A stretch of 64,000 nt of DNA from Neoroseomonas alkaliterrae (GTDB lineage: Bacteria; Pseudomonadota; Alphaproteobacteria; Acetobacterales; Acetobacteraceae): contig NZ_JACIJE010000003.1 of assembly GCF_014199195.1 (NCBI RefSeq), forward strand, positions 124,001 to 188,000. Direction: 5' to 3'. Below are positions 37,018 to 45,076 of the stretch, piece by piece; the stretch's first letter is position 1, and each line of letters starts with the position of its first letter. Made by a program: the position numbers and the translations under genes. Under the pieces are notes generated by a model. That model was given only the letters and a program-made list of their open reading frames with translations, searched no databases and was not told where the DNA came from.

Positions 37018-38361
37018 TCAGATCGCCGCCTCCGAGAAGATGCGCGCGACATCGCCGCCCCAGGCCGTGGCGCAGCGCTCCAGCCAGCGGTCCGCCTGGG
37101 TCTGTCCGGTCGCGACCACGGCATCGAGCGGGTCGAGGAACATCTCCTCCCCGAGCCCGCGCGCCTTGAGCCCGTCGCGCGCGATCGCGAGCACGTCGCG
37201 CGCCACATCCCGCAGCCGCCGCCCGCGGATGCTCGCCTCGAGCGCCTGCTCGGGAACGGCGTTGCGCAGCGCGACGATCTCCGCCACCGACCACTCCCGG
37301 GTCAGGGCGCGGGCCGCCTTCTGCGCCGCGTCGTCGTAGATCAGCCCCACCCAGAAGGCGGGCAGCGCGGTCAGGAAGGCCGGCGCGCCCGCATCCGCCC
37401 CGCGCATCTCGAGGAAGCGCTTGAGCCGCACATCGGTGAAGACCGTCGTGACGTGGTCCGCCCAGTCGCCCATCGTGGCGGCGTGGCCCTTGAGCTTCTC
37501 CGCCCGCCCCTCGAGGAAGGCGCGGAAGGACATGCCCGCCGCGTCGATCCACTGCCCCTCGCGCATGATGAAGTACATCGGCACGTCGAGAACCCAGTCC
37601 GCGAAGCGCTCGAAGCCGAAGCCGTCCTCGAACACCACGGCCGGGATGCCGGTGCGGTCGGGATCGGTGTCGGTCCAGACCTTGGCGCGCAGGCTGCGGT
37701 AGCCGTTCGGCCTGCCTTCGGAGAACGGCGAATTGGCGAAGAGCGCGGTGGCGAGCGGCTGCAGCGCGAGGCTGACGCGCAGCTTCTCGACCATGTCGGC
37801 CTCGTCGCCGAAATCGAGGTTCACCTGCACCGTGCAGGTGCGCAGCATCATGTCGAGGCCCATGGAGCCCACGCGCGGCATGTATTGCCGCATGATGGCG
37901 TAGCGGCCCTTGGGCATCCAGGGCATGTCCTCCCGCCTGGCCAGCGGATGGAAGCCGAGCGGCGCGAAGCCGAGGCCGAGCGGTCCGGCGACCTCCCGCA
38001 CCTCGCGCAGATGGTCGGCGATCTCGTCGCGCGTCTCCTGCAGGCTCGCGAGCGGCGCGCCGGAGAGTTCGAACTGCCCTCCCGGCTCGAGCGAGACCGA
38101 CGCCTCCCCGCGCTTGAGCCCGATCGGATTGCCGCGGTCGAGGATGGGCTCCCAGCCGAAGCGCATCAGCCCTTCGAGCATGGCGCGGATGCCGCCGGGC
38201 TCGTAGGGCGGCGGGGCGAGGTCCGCGCGGCGGAAGCCGAACTTCTCGTGCTCGGTGCCGATGCGCCAGCGCTCGCGCGGCTTGCTGCCGGCGGCGAACC
38301 ACTCGGCAAGCTGTCGCGCCGAGGTGATCGGCGTGGGATCCGACTCGCCGGGATTCGACAT
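37018..38361 (-). CDS. gshA: glutamate-cysteine ligase, plant/alphaproteobacterial type
   Basis: A 447-residue GCS2-family enzyme. The ATP/Glu-binding block is RIGTEHEKFGF near residues 37-47, GGQFELSGAPL follows, and later blocks are CTVQVNLDFGDEADM and ANSPFSEGRPNGYRSLRAKVW. This is the form shared by plants and Alphaproteobacteria rather than E. coli GshA. It makes gamma-glutamylcysteine, the first step of glutathione synthesis. It follows rsmE by 36 bases on the same strand, a common alphaproteobacterial pair. Confidence 0.92.
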   Translation of the reverse strand: MSNPGESDPTPITSARQLAEWFAAGSKPRERWRIGTEHEKFGFRRADLAPPPYEPGGIRAMLEGLMRFGWEPILDRGNPIGLKRGEASVSLEPGGQFELSGAPLASLQETRDEIADHLREVREVAGPLGLGFAPLGFHPLARREDMPWMPKGRYAIMRQYMPRVGSMGLDMMLRTCTVQVNLDFGDEADMVEKLRVSLALQPLATALFANSPFSEGRPNGYRSLRAKVWTDTDPDRTGIPAVVFEDGFGFERFADWVLDVPMYFIMREGQWIDAAGMSFRAFLEGRAEKLKGHAATMGDWADHVTTVFTDVRLKRFLEMRGADAGAPAFLTALPAFWVGLIYDDAAQKAARALTREWSVAEIVALRNAVPEQALEASIRGRRLRDVARDVLAIARDGLKARGLGEEMFLDPLDAVVATGQTQADRWLERCATAWGGDVARIFSEAAI

Positions 38362-38397
38362 GCAGCCCTTCCTCGGACGCCGCAGGACACGGCGCGG

Positions 38398-39123
38398 TCA
38401 GGTCGCGGTCCAGTCCCCCGCCAGCGCCTGGAGCACCGCAAGGCCCGCGACCGCCGCCGTCTCCGCCCGCAGGATGCGGGGGCCGAGGGCGACCGCGGTA
38501 ACAAAGGCACGTCGCGTCGCGTCGTCAAGTTCGGCGCCCTCGAAACCACCCTCCGGGCCCACGAGCCAGCCGCAGGGCAGGCGCAGGCCCGACGCAACGC
38601 TCGCGACCGGAGCGGCGCCGCGGCGCTCGGCCGCGACCAGCAGCGGCGCTCCGTCCCATCCATCAAGCGCGCGATGCAACGGCATGGCGGGCCGCAGCGC
38701 GGGCACGGATAGCCTCTCGCACTGCTCGGCCGCGCCGCGCGCGATGGCCGAGAGGCGCTCGGTGTTCACCCGCTCGGCCACCGTGCGCCGCGTGAGGACG
38801 GGCTGGATGACCGAGACGCCGAGTTCGGTCGCCTTCTCCACCACCCAGTCGAGCGCATCACGCTTCAGCGCGGCGACCACGAGGCGCAGGTCGGGCTCGG
38901 GGCCGGGCGCGCGCAGCCGCGGCCCGAGCGCGAAGGCGCAGCGGTCCTTGCGCAGATGGGCGATGGTCGCGGCGAACTCGCCATCGCGCGCATTGAACAC
39001 GCGCACGGCCTCCCCCACGCCGCGCCGCAGCACAGTGCCGAGGTGGTGCGCCTGCGCCGCCGTTCCGTGCCGTTCCGCGCCTTCGGCCAGCGCGTCGTCG
39101 AGGAAGAGTCGCGGGGTGGACAT
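38398..39123 (-). CDS. rsmE: 16S rRNA (uracil-1498-N3)-methyltransferase
   Basis: A 241-residue SPOUT methyltransferase. The N-terminal PUA-like part begins MSTPRLFLDDALAEG and contains HHLGTVLRRGVG. The SPOUT core has KRDALDWVVEKATELGV and the knot motifs VGPEGGFEGAEL and ALGPRILRAETAAVAGLA. It methylates U1498 of 16S rRNA using SAM. It is divergent from ubiA with only 11 bases between start codons, so their promoters must overlap each other's coding starts. Confidence 0.93.
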   Translation of the reverse strand: MSTPRLFLDDALAEGAERHGTAAQAHHLGTVLRRGVGEAVRVFNARDGEFAATIAHLRKDRCAFALGPRLRAPGPEPDLRLVVAALKRDALDWVVEKATELGVSVIQPVLTRRTVAERVNTERLSAIARGAAEQCERLSVPALRPAMPLHRALDGWDGAPLLVAAERRGAAPVASVASGLRLPCGWLVGPEGGFEGAELDDATRRAFVTAVALGPRILRAETAAVAGLAVLQALAGDWTAT

Positions 39124-39134
39124 GGCGGGTCTCC

Positions 39135-40052
39135 ATGCCCCTTATACGGCGCGTGAGCGGATACACCGACATCCGCGCCGGCGGCTGGGTGGCGCGCCTG
39201 CCCGAAGCCTGGCGCCCCTATGCGCTGCTGATGCGCCTCGACCGGCCGATCGGCTCCTGGCTGCTGGTGCTGCCGGGCTTCTGGGCCTTCGCCATGGCCG
39301 CACCCTCCTGGGGGCGTGGGCTGTGGCTCGCGGCGCTGTTCGGCCTCGGCGCCGTGCTGATGCGCGGCGCGGGCTGCGTGGTGAACGACCTGTGGGACCG
39401 CGACCTCGACCGCCAGGTCGAGCGCACGGCGGGGCGGCCGCTCGCCTCGGGCATGGTCACGCCGAAGCAGGCGCTGGCCTTCCTTCTGGTGCTGCTGGCC
39501 GTCTCCTTCCTCATCCTGATCCAGTTGCCCTGGGCGGCGATCCTGCTCGGCGTGCTCTCGCTGGTGCCGATCGTGCTCTATCCACTGGCCAAGCGCGTGA
39601 CGGACTGGCCGCAGGCGGTGCTTGGGCTGGTGTTTTCCTGGGCCGCGCCGACCGGCTACGCGGCGGCGACGGGCGGGCTCGACGCGGCGGCCTTCGCCCT
39701 CTGGGCGGCGGGCTTCTTCTGGATCCTGGGCTACGACACGATCTACGCGCACCAGGACCGCGAGGACGATGCGCTGGTCGGCATCCGCTCCACCGCGCTC
39801 AAATTCGGCGAGCGCACGCGGCCCTTTCTCGCCGCCTGCTATGCCGTGACCCTCGCGCTGCTGCTGCTCGCTGGCGTGCTGGCCGGCCTGTCCTGGTGGT
39901 TCGCGCCGGCGCTGCTGCTGCCCGCGGCACTGCTCGCCCGCCAGGTCGTGCGGCTCGACATCCGCGACCCCGCACTGTGCCTGCGCCTGTTCAAGGCGAA
40001 CCGCGATGTCGGCCTGGCCGTCGCGGCGGCGTTCCTGATCGGCCGGCTGTGA
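39135..40052 (+). CDS. ubiA: 4-hydroxybenzoate polyprenyltransferase
   Basis: A 305-residue membrane prenyltransferase with about eight or nine spans. The first Asp-rich motif is NDLWDRDLDRQVERTAGRPL near residues 84-103, and the second is YDTIYAHQDREDD near 201-213. It joins the polyprenyl chain to 4-hydroxybenzoate in ubiquinone synthesis. The ATG at 39135 is only 11 bases from the divergent rsmE start, and a GTG 15 bases later is possible. The stop overlaps the methyltransferase start (GTGA). Confidence 0.93.
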   Translation: MPLIRRVSGYTDIRAGGWVARLPEAWRPYALLMRLDRPIGSWLLVLPGFWAFAMAAPSWGRGLWLAALFGLGAVLMRGAGCVVNDLWDRDLDRQVERTAGRPLASGMVTPKQALAFLLVLLAVSFLILIQLPWAAILLGVLSLVPIVLYPLAKRVTDWPQAVLGLVFSWAAPTGYAAATGGLDAAAFALWAAGFFWILGYDTIYAHQDREDDALVGIRSTALKFGERTRPFLAACYAVTLALLLLAGVLAGLSWWFAPALLLPAALLARQVVRLDIRDPALCLRLFKANRDVGLAVAAAFLIGRL

Positions 40053-40690
40053 CGGCCGAGGAGTTCGTCCGCGCCCACACCGCCGTCGGGCATGCGCCGC
40101 TGGTGCCCGAGATCGCGCTGCACCTCGCCAGCGAGATCACGCCCATCTGGCAGGCCACCGAGGCGTGGCTCGCGGAACGCAACATCGAGCCGCCCTTCTG
40201 GGCCTTCGCCTGGCCCGGCGGGCAGGCCACGGCGCGGTTGCTGCTCGATGAACCGGCGCGCGTCGCCGGCCGGCGCGTGCTCGATTTCGCGGCCGGCTGC
40301 GGCATCGCCGCCATCGCCGCCGCGCGTGCCGGCGCCGCGCTGGTCGAGGCCGCCGAGATCGACCCGCTGGCGCTCGCCGCCGTGCGGCTGAACGCCGCGC
40401 TGAACGGCGTGCGCGTGGAAACGCCGGAAGGCGACATCGTGGGCGCGCCCTGCCGCTGGGACGTCATCCTCGCCGGCGATGTCTGCTACGAGGCGCCGAT
40501 GACGGCGCATATCCTGCCCTGGCTGCGCGCCATGGCAGCGTCCGGCGCCGAGGTGCTGCTCGCCGATCCGGGCCGCGCCTACCTCCCGCGCGAAGGGCTC
40601 GAGCCACTCGCGCGCCATGCCGTCCCGACCACGCTGGAACTCGAGGACCGCACGCTGCGCGAGGTGGTGCTCTATCGCCTCCTGCCCTAG
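40049..40690 (+). CDS. class I methyltransferase, ETF-beta lysine methyltransferase-like (METTL20 type)
   Basis: A 213-residue seven-beta-strand methyltransferase starting at a GTG inside the ubiA stop. SAM motif I is LDFAAGCGIAAIAAARAGA and the acidic motif is AAEIDPLALAAVRLNA. The post-II motif DVCYE is characteristic of METTL20-like enzymes, which methylate lysines of electron-transfer flavoprotein beta; bacterial relatives also act on ribosomal L7/L12. WPGGQATARLLLDEP is also typical. The target here is inferred. Coupling to ubiA links it to electron transport to ubiquinone. Confidence 0.72.
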   Translation: MTAEEFVRAHTAVGHAPLVPEIALHLASEITPIWQATEAWLAERNIEPPFWAFAWPGGQATARLLLDEPARVAGRRVLDFAAGCGIAAIAAARAGAALVEAAEIDPLALAAVRLNAALNGVRVETPEGDIVGAPCRWDVILAGDVCYEAPMTAHILPWLRAMAASGAEVLLADPGRAYLPREGLEPLARHAVPTTLELEDRTLREVVLYRLLP

Positions 40691-41949
40691 CGCGTCGCCT
40701 GCTCGAGGAACCGCAGCAGCGCCGCCATGTCCTCCGGGTTCTCGACGCGCTGCACCGGCATCTTGGTCCCTGGCGTCACCACGTCCGGCCCGCGGGTGAA
40801 GAGGTCCGCCACCGTCTCGGGCGTCCAGACGATGTCCCCGCGCGCCAGCCGCTCGGAATAGGCATAGCCCGCGACGGAGCCCATGCGCCGGCCGAACAGC
40901 CCATGCAGGTGCGGCCCGGCCATGTTGCCCGCATCCGGCCGCAGCGCATGGCAGGCCGCGCAGGCGCGGAAGACCCGCGCGCCGTGCGGGTCGAGGCCGG
41001 CGGGCAGCGCCTCCTCCACCGCCTCGCCCACCGGGCCGATCGCTCGCCCGGCCAGCGTATCCCAGCGCCGCACGCGGCGATCCGCGCCGCCGGTCCACAG
41101 CGTTCGCCCATCCGCATCGAAGGCCACGGACCAGACGGGCGTGCCCGGACCCTGCAAGGTTTGCAGCAGGCGCCCCTCCGGCAGGCCGAGGATCGCGACA
41201 CTGCCGCCCAGCCCTGCGGCCGCCAGCAGCGTGCCGCGCGCATTCGCCGCGAGCGCCACCACCGGCCGGCTGCCGGCATGGACCTCGCGCGCCTCGCCAT
41301 TGGCGGAGAGCAGCCTCACCGTGCCATCCACCCCGCCCACCGCCAGCGCGCCATCCGGCAGGGCGGCGAGGGCGTTCTGCGGCAGGCCGAACTCCGCGAT
41401 GACGTCCGGGACGCCATCGGCGCCCCAGGCCCGCACCGTGCCGTCGAAGCCCGCGCTCACCACCACGCCATCGGCGCGGAAGACCACCGCGTTGACGTTG
41501 CCGCGGTGCCCCCGCAGCACCCGCGCCGCACCGTCCGGCGACCAGAGTCGCACCGTCTCGTCCCAGGCCGCCGAGGCGATGGCGCCGCCGCGCGCGGCAA
41601 GCGCCGCGACCGGCCCCTCATGGCCTTCGAGCACGCGCGCGGGCGCGCGCCCCTCGGTCCCGCGCGGCCAGATGGCGATGCGCCCGTCCTCCCCGCCCGA
41701 GGCGACGGCGCCATCGGGCAGCGCCGCCAGCGCGTTCACCGCCCCCGCATGCCAGCGCGCCACCGCCCGCGCCCGCCCGGCGGCGAGATCCCAGAAGATC
41801 ACCGACTGGTCGAAGCCCGCCGAGGCCAGCGCCCCGCCCTCGGGCGCGAGTGCCAGCGCGCGCACCGGCCCGCCATGCACTGCCGCCTGGTCCTGCGCCG
41901 CCGCCGGCGCGGCGAGCAGCGCAAGCAGGGCGATAAGGCGAAGGATCAC
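40687..41949 (-). CDS. secreted WD40-repeat protein fused to cytochrome c
   Basis: A 420-residue protein with a GTG start overlapping the SDR stop (GTGA). The signal peptide ILRLIALLALLAAPAAAQ is cleaved near residue 19. Residues about 25-320 are seven WD40-like blades (repeats of a SAGFDQSVIFWDL / SGGEDGRIAIW pattern). Residues 325-420 form a class I cytochrome c with the heme site CAACH (330-334) and likely axial Met397 in GTKMPV. It should be a periplasmic electron carrier with a propeller scaffold; its partner is unknown. Its end overlaps the convergent methyltransferase by 4 bases. Confidence 0.85.
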   Translation of the reverse strand: MILRLIALLALLAAPAAAQDQAAVHGGPVRALALAPEGGALASAGFDQSVIFWDLAAGRARAVARWHAGAVNALAALPDGAVASGGEDGRIAIWPRGTEGRAPARVLEGHEGPVAALAARGGAIASAAWDETVRLWSPDGAARVLRGHRGNVNAVVFRADGVVVSAGFDGTVRAWGADGVPDVIAEFGLPQNALAALPDGALAVGGVDGTVRLLSANGEAREVHAGSRPVVALAANARGTLLAAAGLGGSVAILGLPEGRLLQTLQGPGTPVWSVAFDADGRTLWTGGADRRVRRWDTLAGRAIGPVGEAVEEALPAGLDPHGARVFRACAACHALRPDAGNMAGPHLHGLFGRRMGSVAGYAYSERLARGDIVWTPETVADLFTRGPDVVTPGTKMPVQRVENPEDMAALLRFLEQATR

Positions 41950-42695
41950 ACCACCACCCCGCCGCTCACATGGATCACTTGCCCGGTGACGTAGCCCGCG
42001 CCGGGCGAGGCGAGGAAGGCCACGGCCGCCGCCACGTCCTCCGGCCGGCCGAGCCGCCGCATCGGGATGCGCGCCGTGATGGCCTCCCACTGCGCCGGAT
42101 CGAGCGCGGCATGCGCGCCGGGGTCCTTCTGCGTGTAGCCCGGCGCCACGGCGTTGACCGTCACCGCCGGCGCCCATTCCAGCGCCAGCGCCTTGACCAG
42201 CGCCTCGACTGCGGCCTTCGCCGCGGCCGAGGCCGGGAAGATGGTGGCGTCGTTGCGGAAGAGGTGCGCGACGAAGGAAGAGACGGCGATCAGCCGCGGA
42301 TCGCGCCCCTCGCGCAGGATCGGCCCCGCCTCGCGCGCGAGGCGCAGGAAGGCGAGCGCGATCGCGTCATGGCTGCGCGCGAAGGCCGCATCCGTGAGCG
42401 AGGCGACCGGCGTGCGGTCCGCGAAGCCGGCATTGGAGACCACCACGTCGAGCCCGCCGAGCAGCCCCGCCGCCTCCTGCACCGCGCGCTCCGGCGCGCC
42501 GGGCTCGGCGAGGTCGCAGAAGATCTCGAAGGCCTCGCCGCCTTTCGCGCGCACCGCCTCGGCGGTCCGGGCCGCGCCTTCGCGGTTGCCGCGCGTATGC
42601 ACGACGATCGCCGCATCCGGCCCGGCGAGTGCCCGGCAGCAGGCCGCGCCGATGCCGCTCGCCGCGCCGGTGACCAGCACCCTGCGTTCCGCCAT
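41946..42695 (-). CDS. SDR-family oxidoreductase
   Basis: A 249-residue short-chain dehydrogenase, MAERRVLVTGAASGIGAACC. It has the cofactor motif TGAASGIG, the structural NAG in VVSNAGFAD, and a C-terminal VTGQVIHVSGG typical of FabG-like enzymes. The active-site Tyr is not obvious: the region usually reading YxxxK gives FPASAAAKAAVEAL, so Tyr may be replaced by Phe or Ser while the Lys remains. The catalytic Ser lies in VSSFVAH. It is translationally coupled to the WD40-cytochrome gene. Confidence 0.8.
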   Translation of the reverse strand: MAERRVLVTGAASGIGAACCRALAGPDAAIVVHTRGNREGAARTAEAVRAKGGEAFEIFCDLAEPGAPERAVQEAAGLLGGLDVVVSNAGFADRTPVASLTDAAFARSHDAIALAFLRLAREAGPILREGRDPRLIAVSSFVAHLFRNDATIFPASAAAKAAVEALVKALALEWAPAVTVNAVAPGYTQKDPGAHAALDPAQWEAITARIPMRRLGRPEDVAAAVAFLASPGAGYVTGQVIHVSGGVVV

Positions 42696-42799
42696 CGCCC
42701 CTGTCCTCTCGGCTGACACGCCCATCATACCAGGGCGCCGATGGACAGCCACCAGGCGACGCCGCATCCTCCGCCGCGCCACCGCCCGGAGGAACCGTC

Positions 42800-43810
42800 G
42801 TGACGCTGACCGTGCTCGAGCCCGAGGGGCTCTATCCCGACACCTCGCTCGAGCAGCGGATCATGGGCCCTTCCGTCCGCATCCTGCAGGGGGCGTGCAA
42901 GGCCTCGCTCGCCGAGCTCCCCGACGCACTCTGCGAACAGGCCGACGCGCTGATGACGCTGCGCATGGCCGTGCCCGCCGAGCAGATCGCGCGCTTCCCG
43001 AAGCTGCGCGTCATCCTCCGCATGGGCGTCGGCTACGACCGCGTGGACCGCGCCGCGGCGGCCGCGCGCGGCATCAAGGTCTGCAACGTGCCCGATTACG
43101 GCACGCAGGAGGTCGCGGAATTCGCCGTGCTGATGGCGCTCGCGCTGCGCCGCGGCCTCACCCTCTACCACGACACCCAGCGCGACCCCTCCCCGGCGCG
43201 CTGGGGCGTGATGCCGCACCCCGCCGTGCGCCGGCAGGAGGTGCAGACCTTCGGCATCCTCGGCATGGGCCGCATCGGCACGGCGGCGGCGCTGCGCGCC
43301 AAGGCGTTCGGCTACCGCGTCGCCTTCTTCGACCCCGCGCTGCCGAACGGAGCCGACCGCGCCATCGGCGTGACGCGCTGCCGCACGCTCGACGAGCTGC
43401 TGGCGAAGTCGGACGTGCTCTCCATCCACTGCCCGCTCACGCGCAACACGCGCGGCCTGATCGGCGAGCGCGAGCTGCGCCTGCTGCCGCAGGACGCGGT
43501 GGTCATCAACACCGCGCGCGGGCCCATCCTCGACATCGAGGCGCTGGAGCGCGTGATGCGGGAAGGCCATGTCGCCGCGGCGGGGCTCGACGTGCTGCCG
43601 GTCGAACCCCCGGCCGAGCCCGTCCCCGCCCTGCTGCGCGCCTATCGCGACCGCGAGGAGTGGCTGAACGGGCGCCTCATCGTCACGCCGCACATCGCTT
43701 TCCACACGCCGCAAGCCTGGGACGACATCCGGCTGAAGAGCGCCGAGACGATGCGCGACGTGCTGGTGGAAGGGCTGAACACCAACGTCATTCCGCCCGA
43801 TAGCGACTGA
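42800..43810 (+). CDS. D-isomer-specific 2-hydroxyacid dehydrogenase, CtBP-like
   Basis: A 336-residue NAD-dependent enzyme starting at a GTG after GGAGGA. The cofactor motif is GILGMGRIGTAAALRAKAFG, the substrate-binding Arg is in INTARGPI, the catalytic Glu follows near VEPPAEP, and the His is in TPHIAFHTP. The ...LRMGVGYDRVD N-terminal part resembles the C-terminal-binding-protein branch of phosphoglycerate dehydrogenase-like enzymes. Substrate unknown. A double-hairpin repeat begins directly after its stop. Confidence 0.83.
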   Translation: MTLTVLEPEGLYPDTSLEQRIMGPSVRILQGACKASLAELPDALCEQADALMTLRMAVPAEQIARFPKLRVILRMGVGYDRVDRAAAAARGIKVCNVPDYGTQEVAEFAVLMALALRRGLTLYHDTQRDPSPARWGVMPHPAVRRQEVQTFGILGMGRIGTAAALRAKAFGYRVAFFDPALPNGADRAIGVTRCRTLDELLAKSDVLSIHCPLTRNTRGLIGERELRLLPQDAVVINTARGPILDIEALERVMREGHVAAAGLDVLPVEPPAEPVPALLRAYRDREEWLNGRLIVTPHIAFHTPQAWDDIRLKSAETMRDVLVEGLNTNVIPPDSD

Positions 43811-43875
43811 TGGCCTTTGGAGGGGCCTTGCCCCTCCAAGCCACCCCACCAAAGGCCGAAAGGCCTTTGGGAACC
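43811..43875 (+). repeat. double-hairpin repeat family, copy D
   Basis: Hairpin 1 is TTGGAGGGG/CCCCTCCAA (43817-43839); hairpin 2 is CCAAAGGCC/GGCCTTTGG (43849-43870). It starts 6 bases after the dehydrogenase stop, same direction. Confidence 0.8.
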
Positions 43876-43939
43876 GATACCGTGCATGGCGCTTGCCCGG
43901 ATGGGGGCGGGGGATTTCGGCACGCGCGATGGAGGCAGG

Positions 43940-45076
43940 ATGATCCGCAACCCCGAGACCCACGCCGCCCGCCTCGCCGCCGCCCGCGCCCTCGTGGACA
44001 CCGTTCTGATCCCCGCCGAGGCGCGCATGGACGCCGAGGACCGCCTGCCCGACGAAGCCCGCGCGGCGCTGCGCGCCCACGGCCTCTTCGGCATTTCCAT
44101 CCCCGAGACGCATGGCGGCCTCGGCCTGACGATGGAGGAGGAGGCGGAGCTGATGCTCGTGCTCGGCCGCGCCGCGCCCGGCTTCCGCGCCGTCTATGCG
44201 CTGAACTCCGGCGGCGCGGCGCAGATCCTGCTGCGCGCCGGCACCGAGGCGCAGAAGCGGCGCTGGCTGCCGTGGCTTGCGTCGGGGGAGCGGATCGCCT
44301 GCTTCTGCCTCTCCGAGCCCGGCGCCGGCTCGGATGCCGCCGCGCTGGCCACCACCGCCCGGCGCGACGGCGACGGCTGGGTGCTCGACGGGCACAAGCG
44401 ATGGGTCACGAACGCGCCCGAAGCCGGCATGCTGATGGTCATGGCCCGCACCGGCGGCGAGGGCGCGCGCGGCATATCGGCCTTCGCGCTCGACCCCGCC
44501 ACGCCCGGCGTCCATGTCCTGCCCGACCAGCCGAAGATGGGCATGCGCAGCGCCCGCGTCGCCGACATCCTGTTCGAGAAGGCGCGCATTCCCGCCGATG
44601 CGCTGGTCGGCGCCGAGGGCGAGGGGCTGAAGCTCGCGCTCGCCGGGCTCGACAAGGTGCGCCTGCACCTCGCCGCACTCTCCGCCGGGCTGATGGAGCG
44701 GCTGATCGAGGAGGGCCGCGCCCATGCGCTGCGCCGCACGCAGTTCGGCAGGCCGCTTGCGGAACAGCCCGCGATCATGGCGCTGCTCGCCGACAGCGCG
44801 GCCGAGGCGCTCGCCGCGCGCTGCATGGCCCTCGAACTCGCCCGCGCGCGGGATGAAGGCCGGCTCCGCCCGGCCGAGGCGGCGGCGGCCAAGCTCTTCG
44901 CCACCGAGGCGCTCGGCCGCGTCGCCGACCGCGTGCTGCAGGCCCATGGCGGGGAGGGCTACATGCAGGGCAGCGCGGTGGAGCGGCTCTATCGCGACGC
45001 GCGCGTGCTGCGCATCCTCGACGGCACCTCCGAGATCCAGCGCCTCGTCGTCGCGCGCGGGCTGCTCTCAGCCTGA
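43940..45076 (+). CDS. acyl-CoA dehydrogenase family protein
   Basis: A 378-residue flavoprotein with the ATG at 43940 after GGAGG. Landmarks are the FAD-binding CFCLSEPGAGSDAAAL, WVLDGHKRWVTNA, PKMGMRSARVADILF, RTQFGRPLAEQPAIM, and the C-terminal QAHGGEGYMQGSAVERLYRD. The usual catalytic Glu in YEGTSEIQ is replaced: the protein reads ILDGTSEIQ, with Asp at the Glu position, and the alternative isovaleryl-type Glu position reads DKVRL. Activity may be altered. The gene overlaps the convergent MATE gene by 9 bases. Confidence 0.87.
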   Translation: MIRNPETHAARLAAARALVDTVLIPAEARMDAEDRLPDEARAALRAHGLFGISIPETHGGLGLTMEEEAELMLVLGRAAPGFRAVYALNSGGAAQILLRAGTEAQKRRWLPWLASGERIACFCLSEPGAGSDAAALATTARRDGDGWVLDGHKRWVTNAPEAGMLMVMARTGGEGARGISAFALDPATPGVHVLPDQPKMGMRSARVADILFEKARIPADALVGAEGEGLKLALAGLDKVRLHLAALSAGLMERLIEEGRAHALRRTQFGRPLAEQPAIMALLADSAAEALAARCMALELARARDEGRLRPAEAAAAKLFATEALGRVADRVLQAHGGEGYMQGSAVERLYRDARVLRILDGTSEIQRLVVARGLLSA

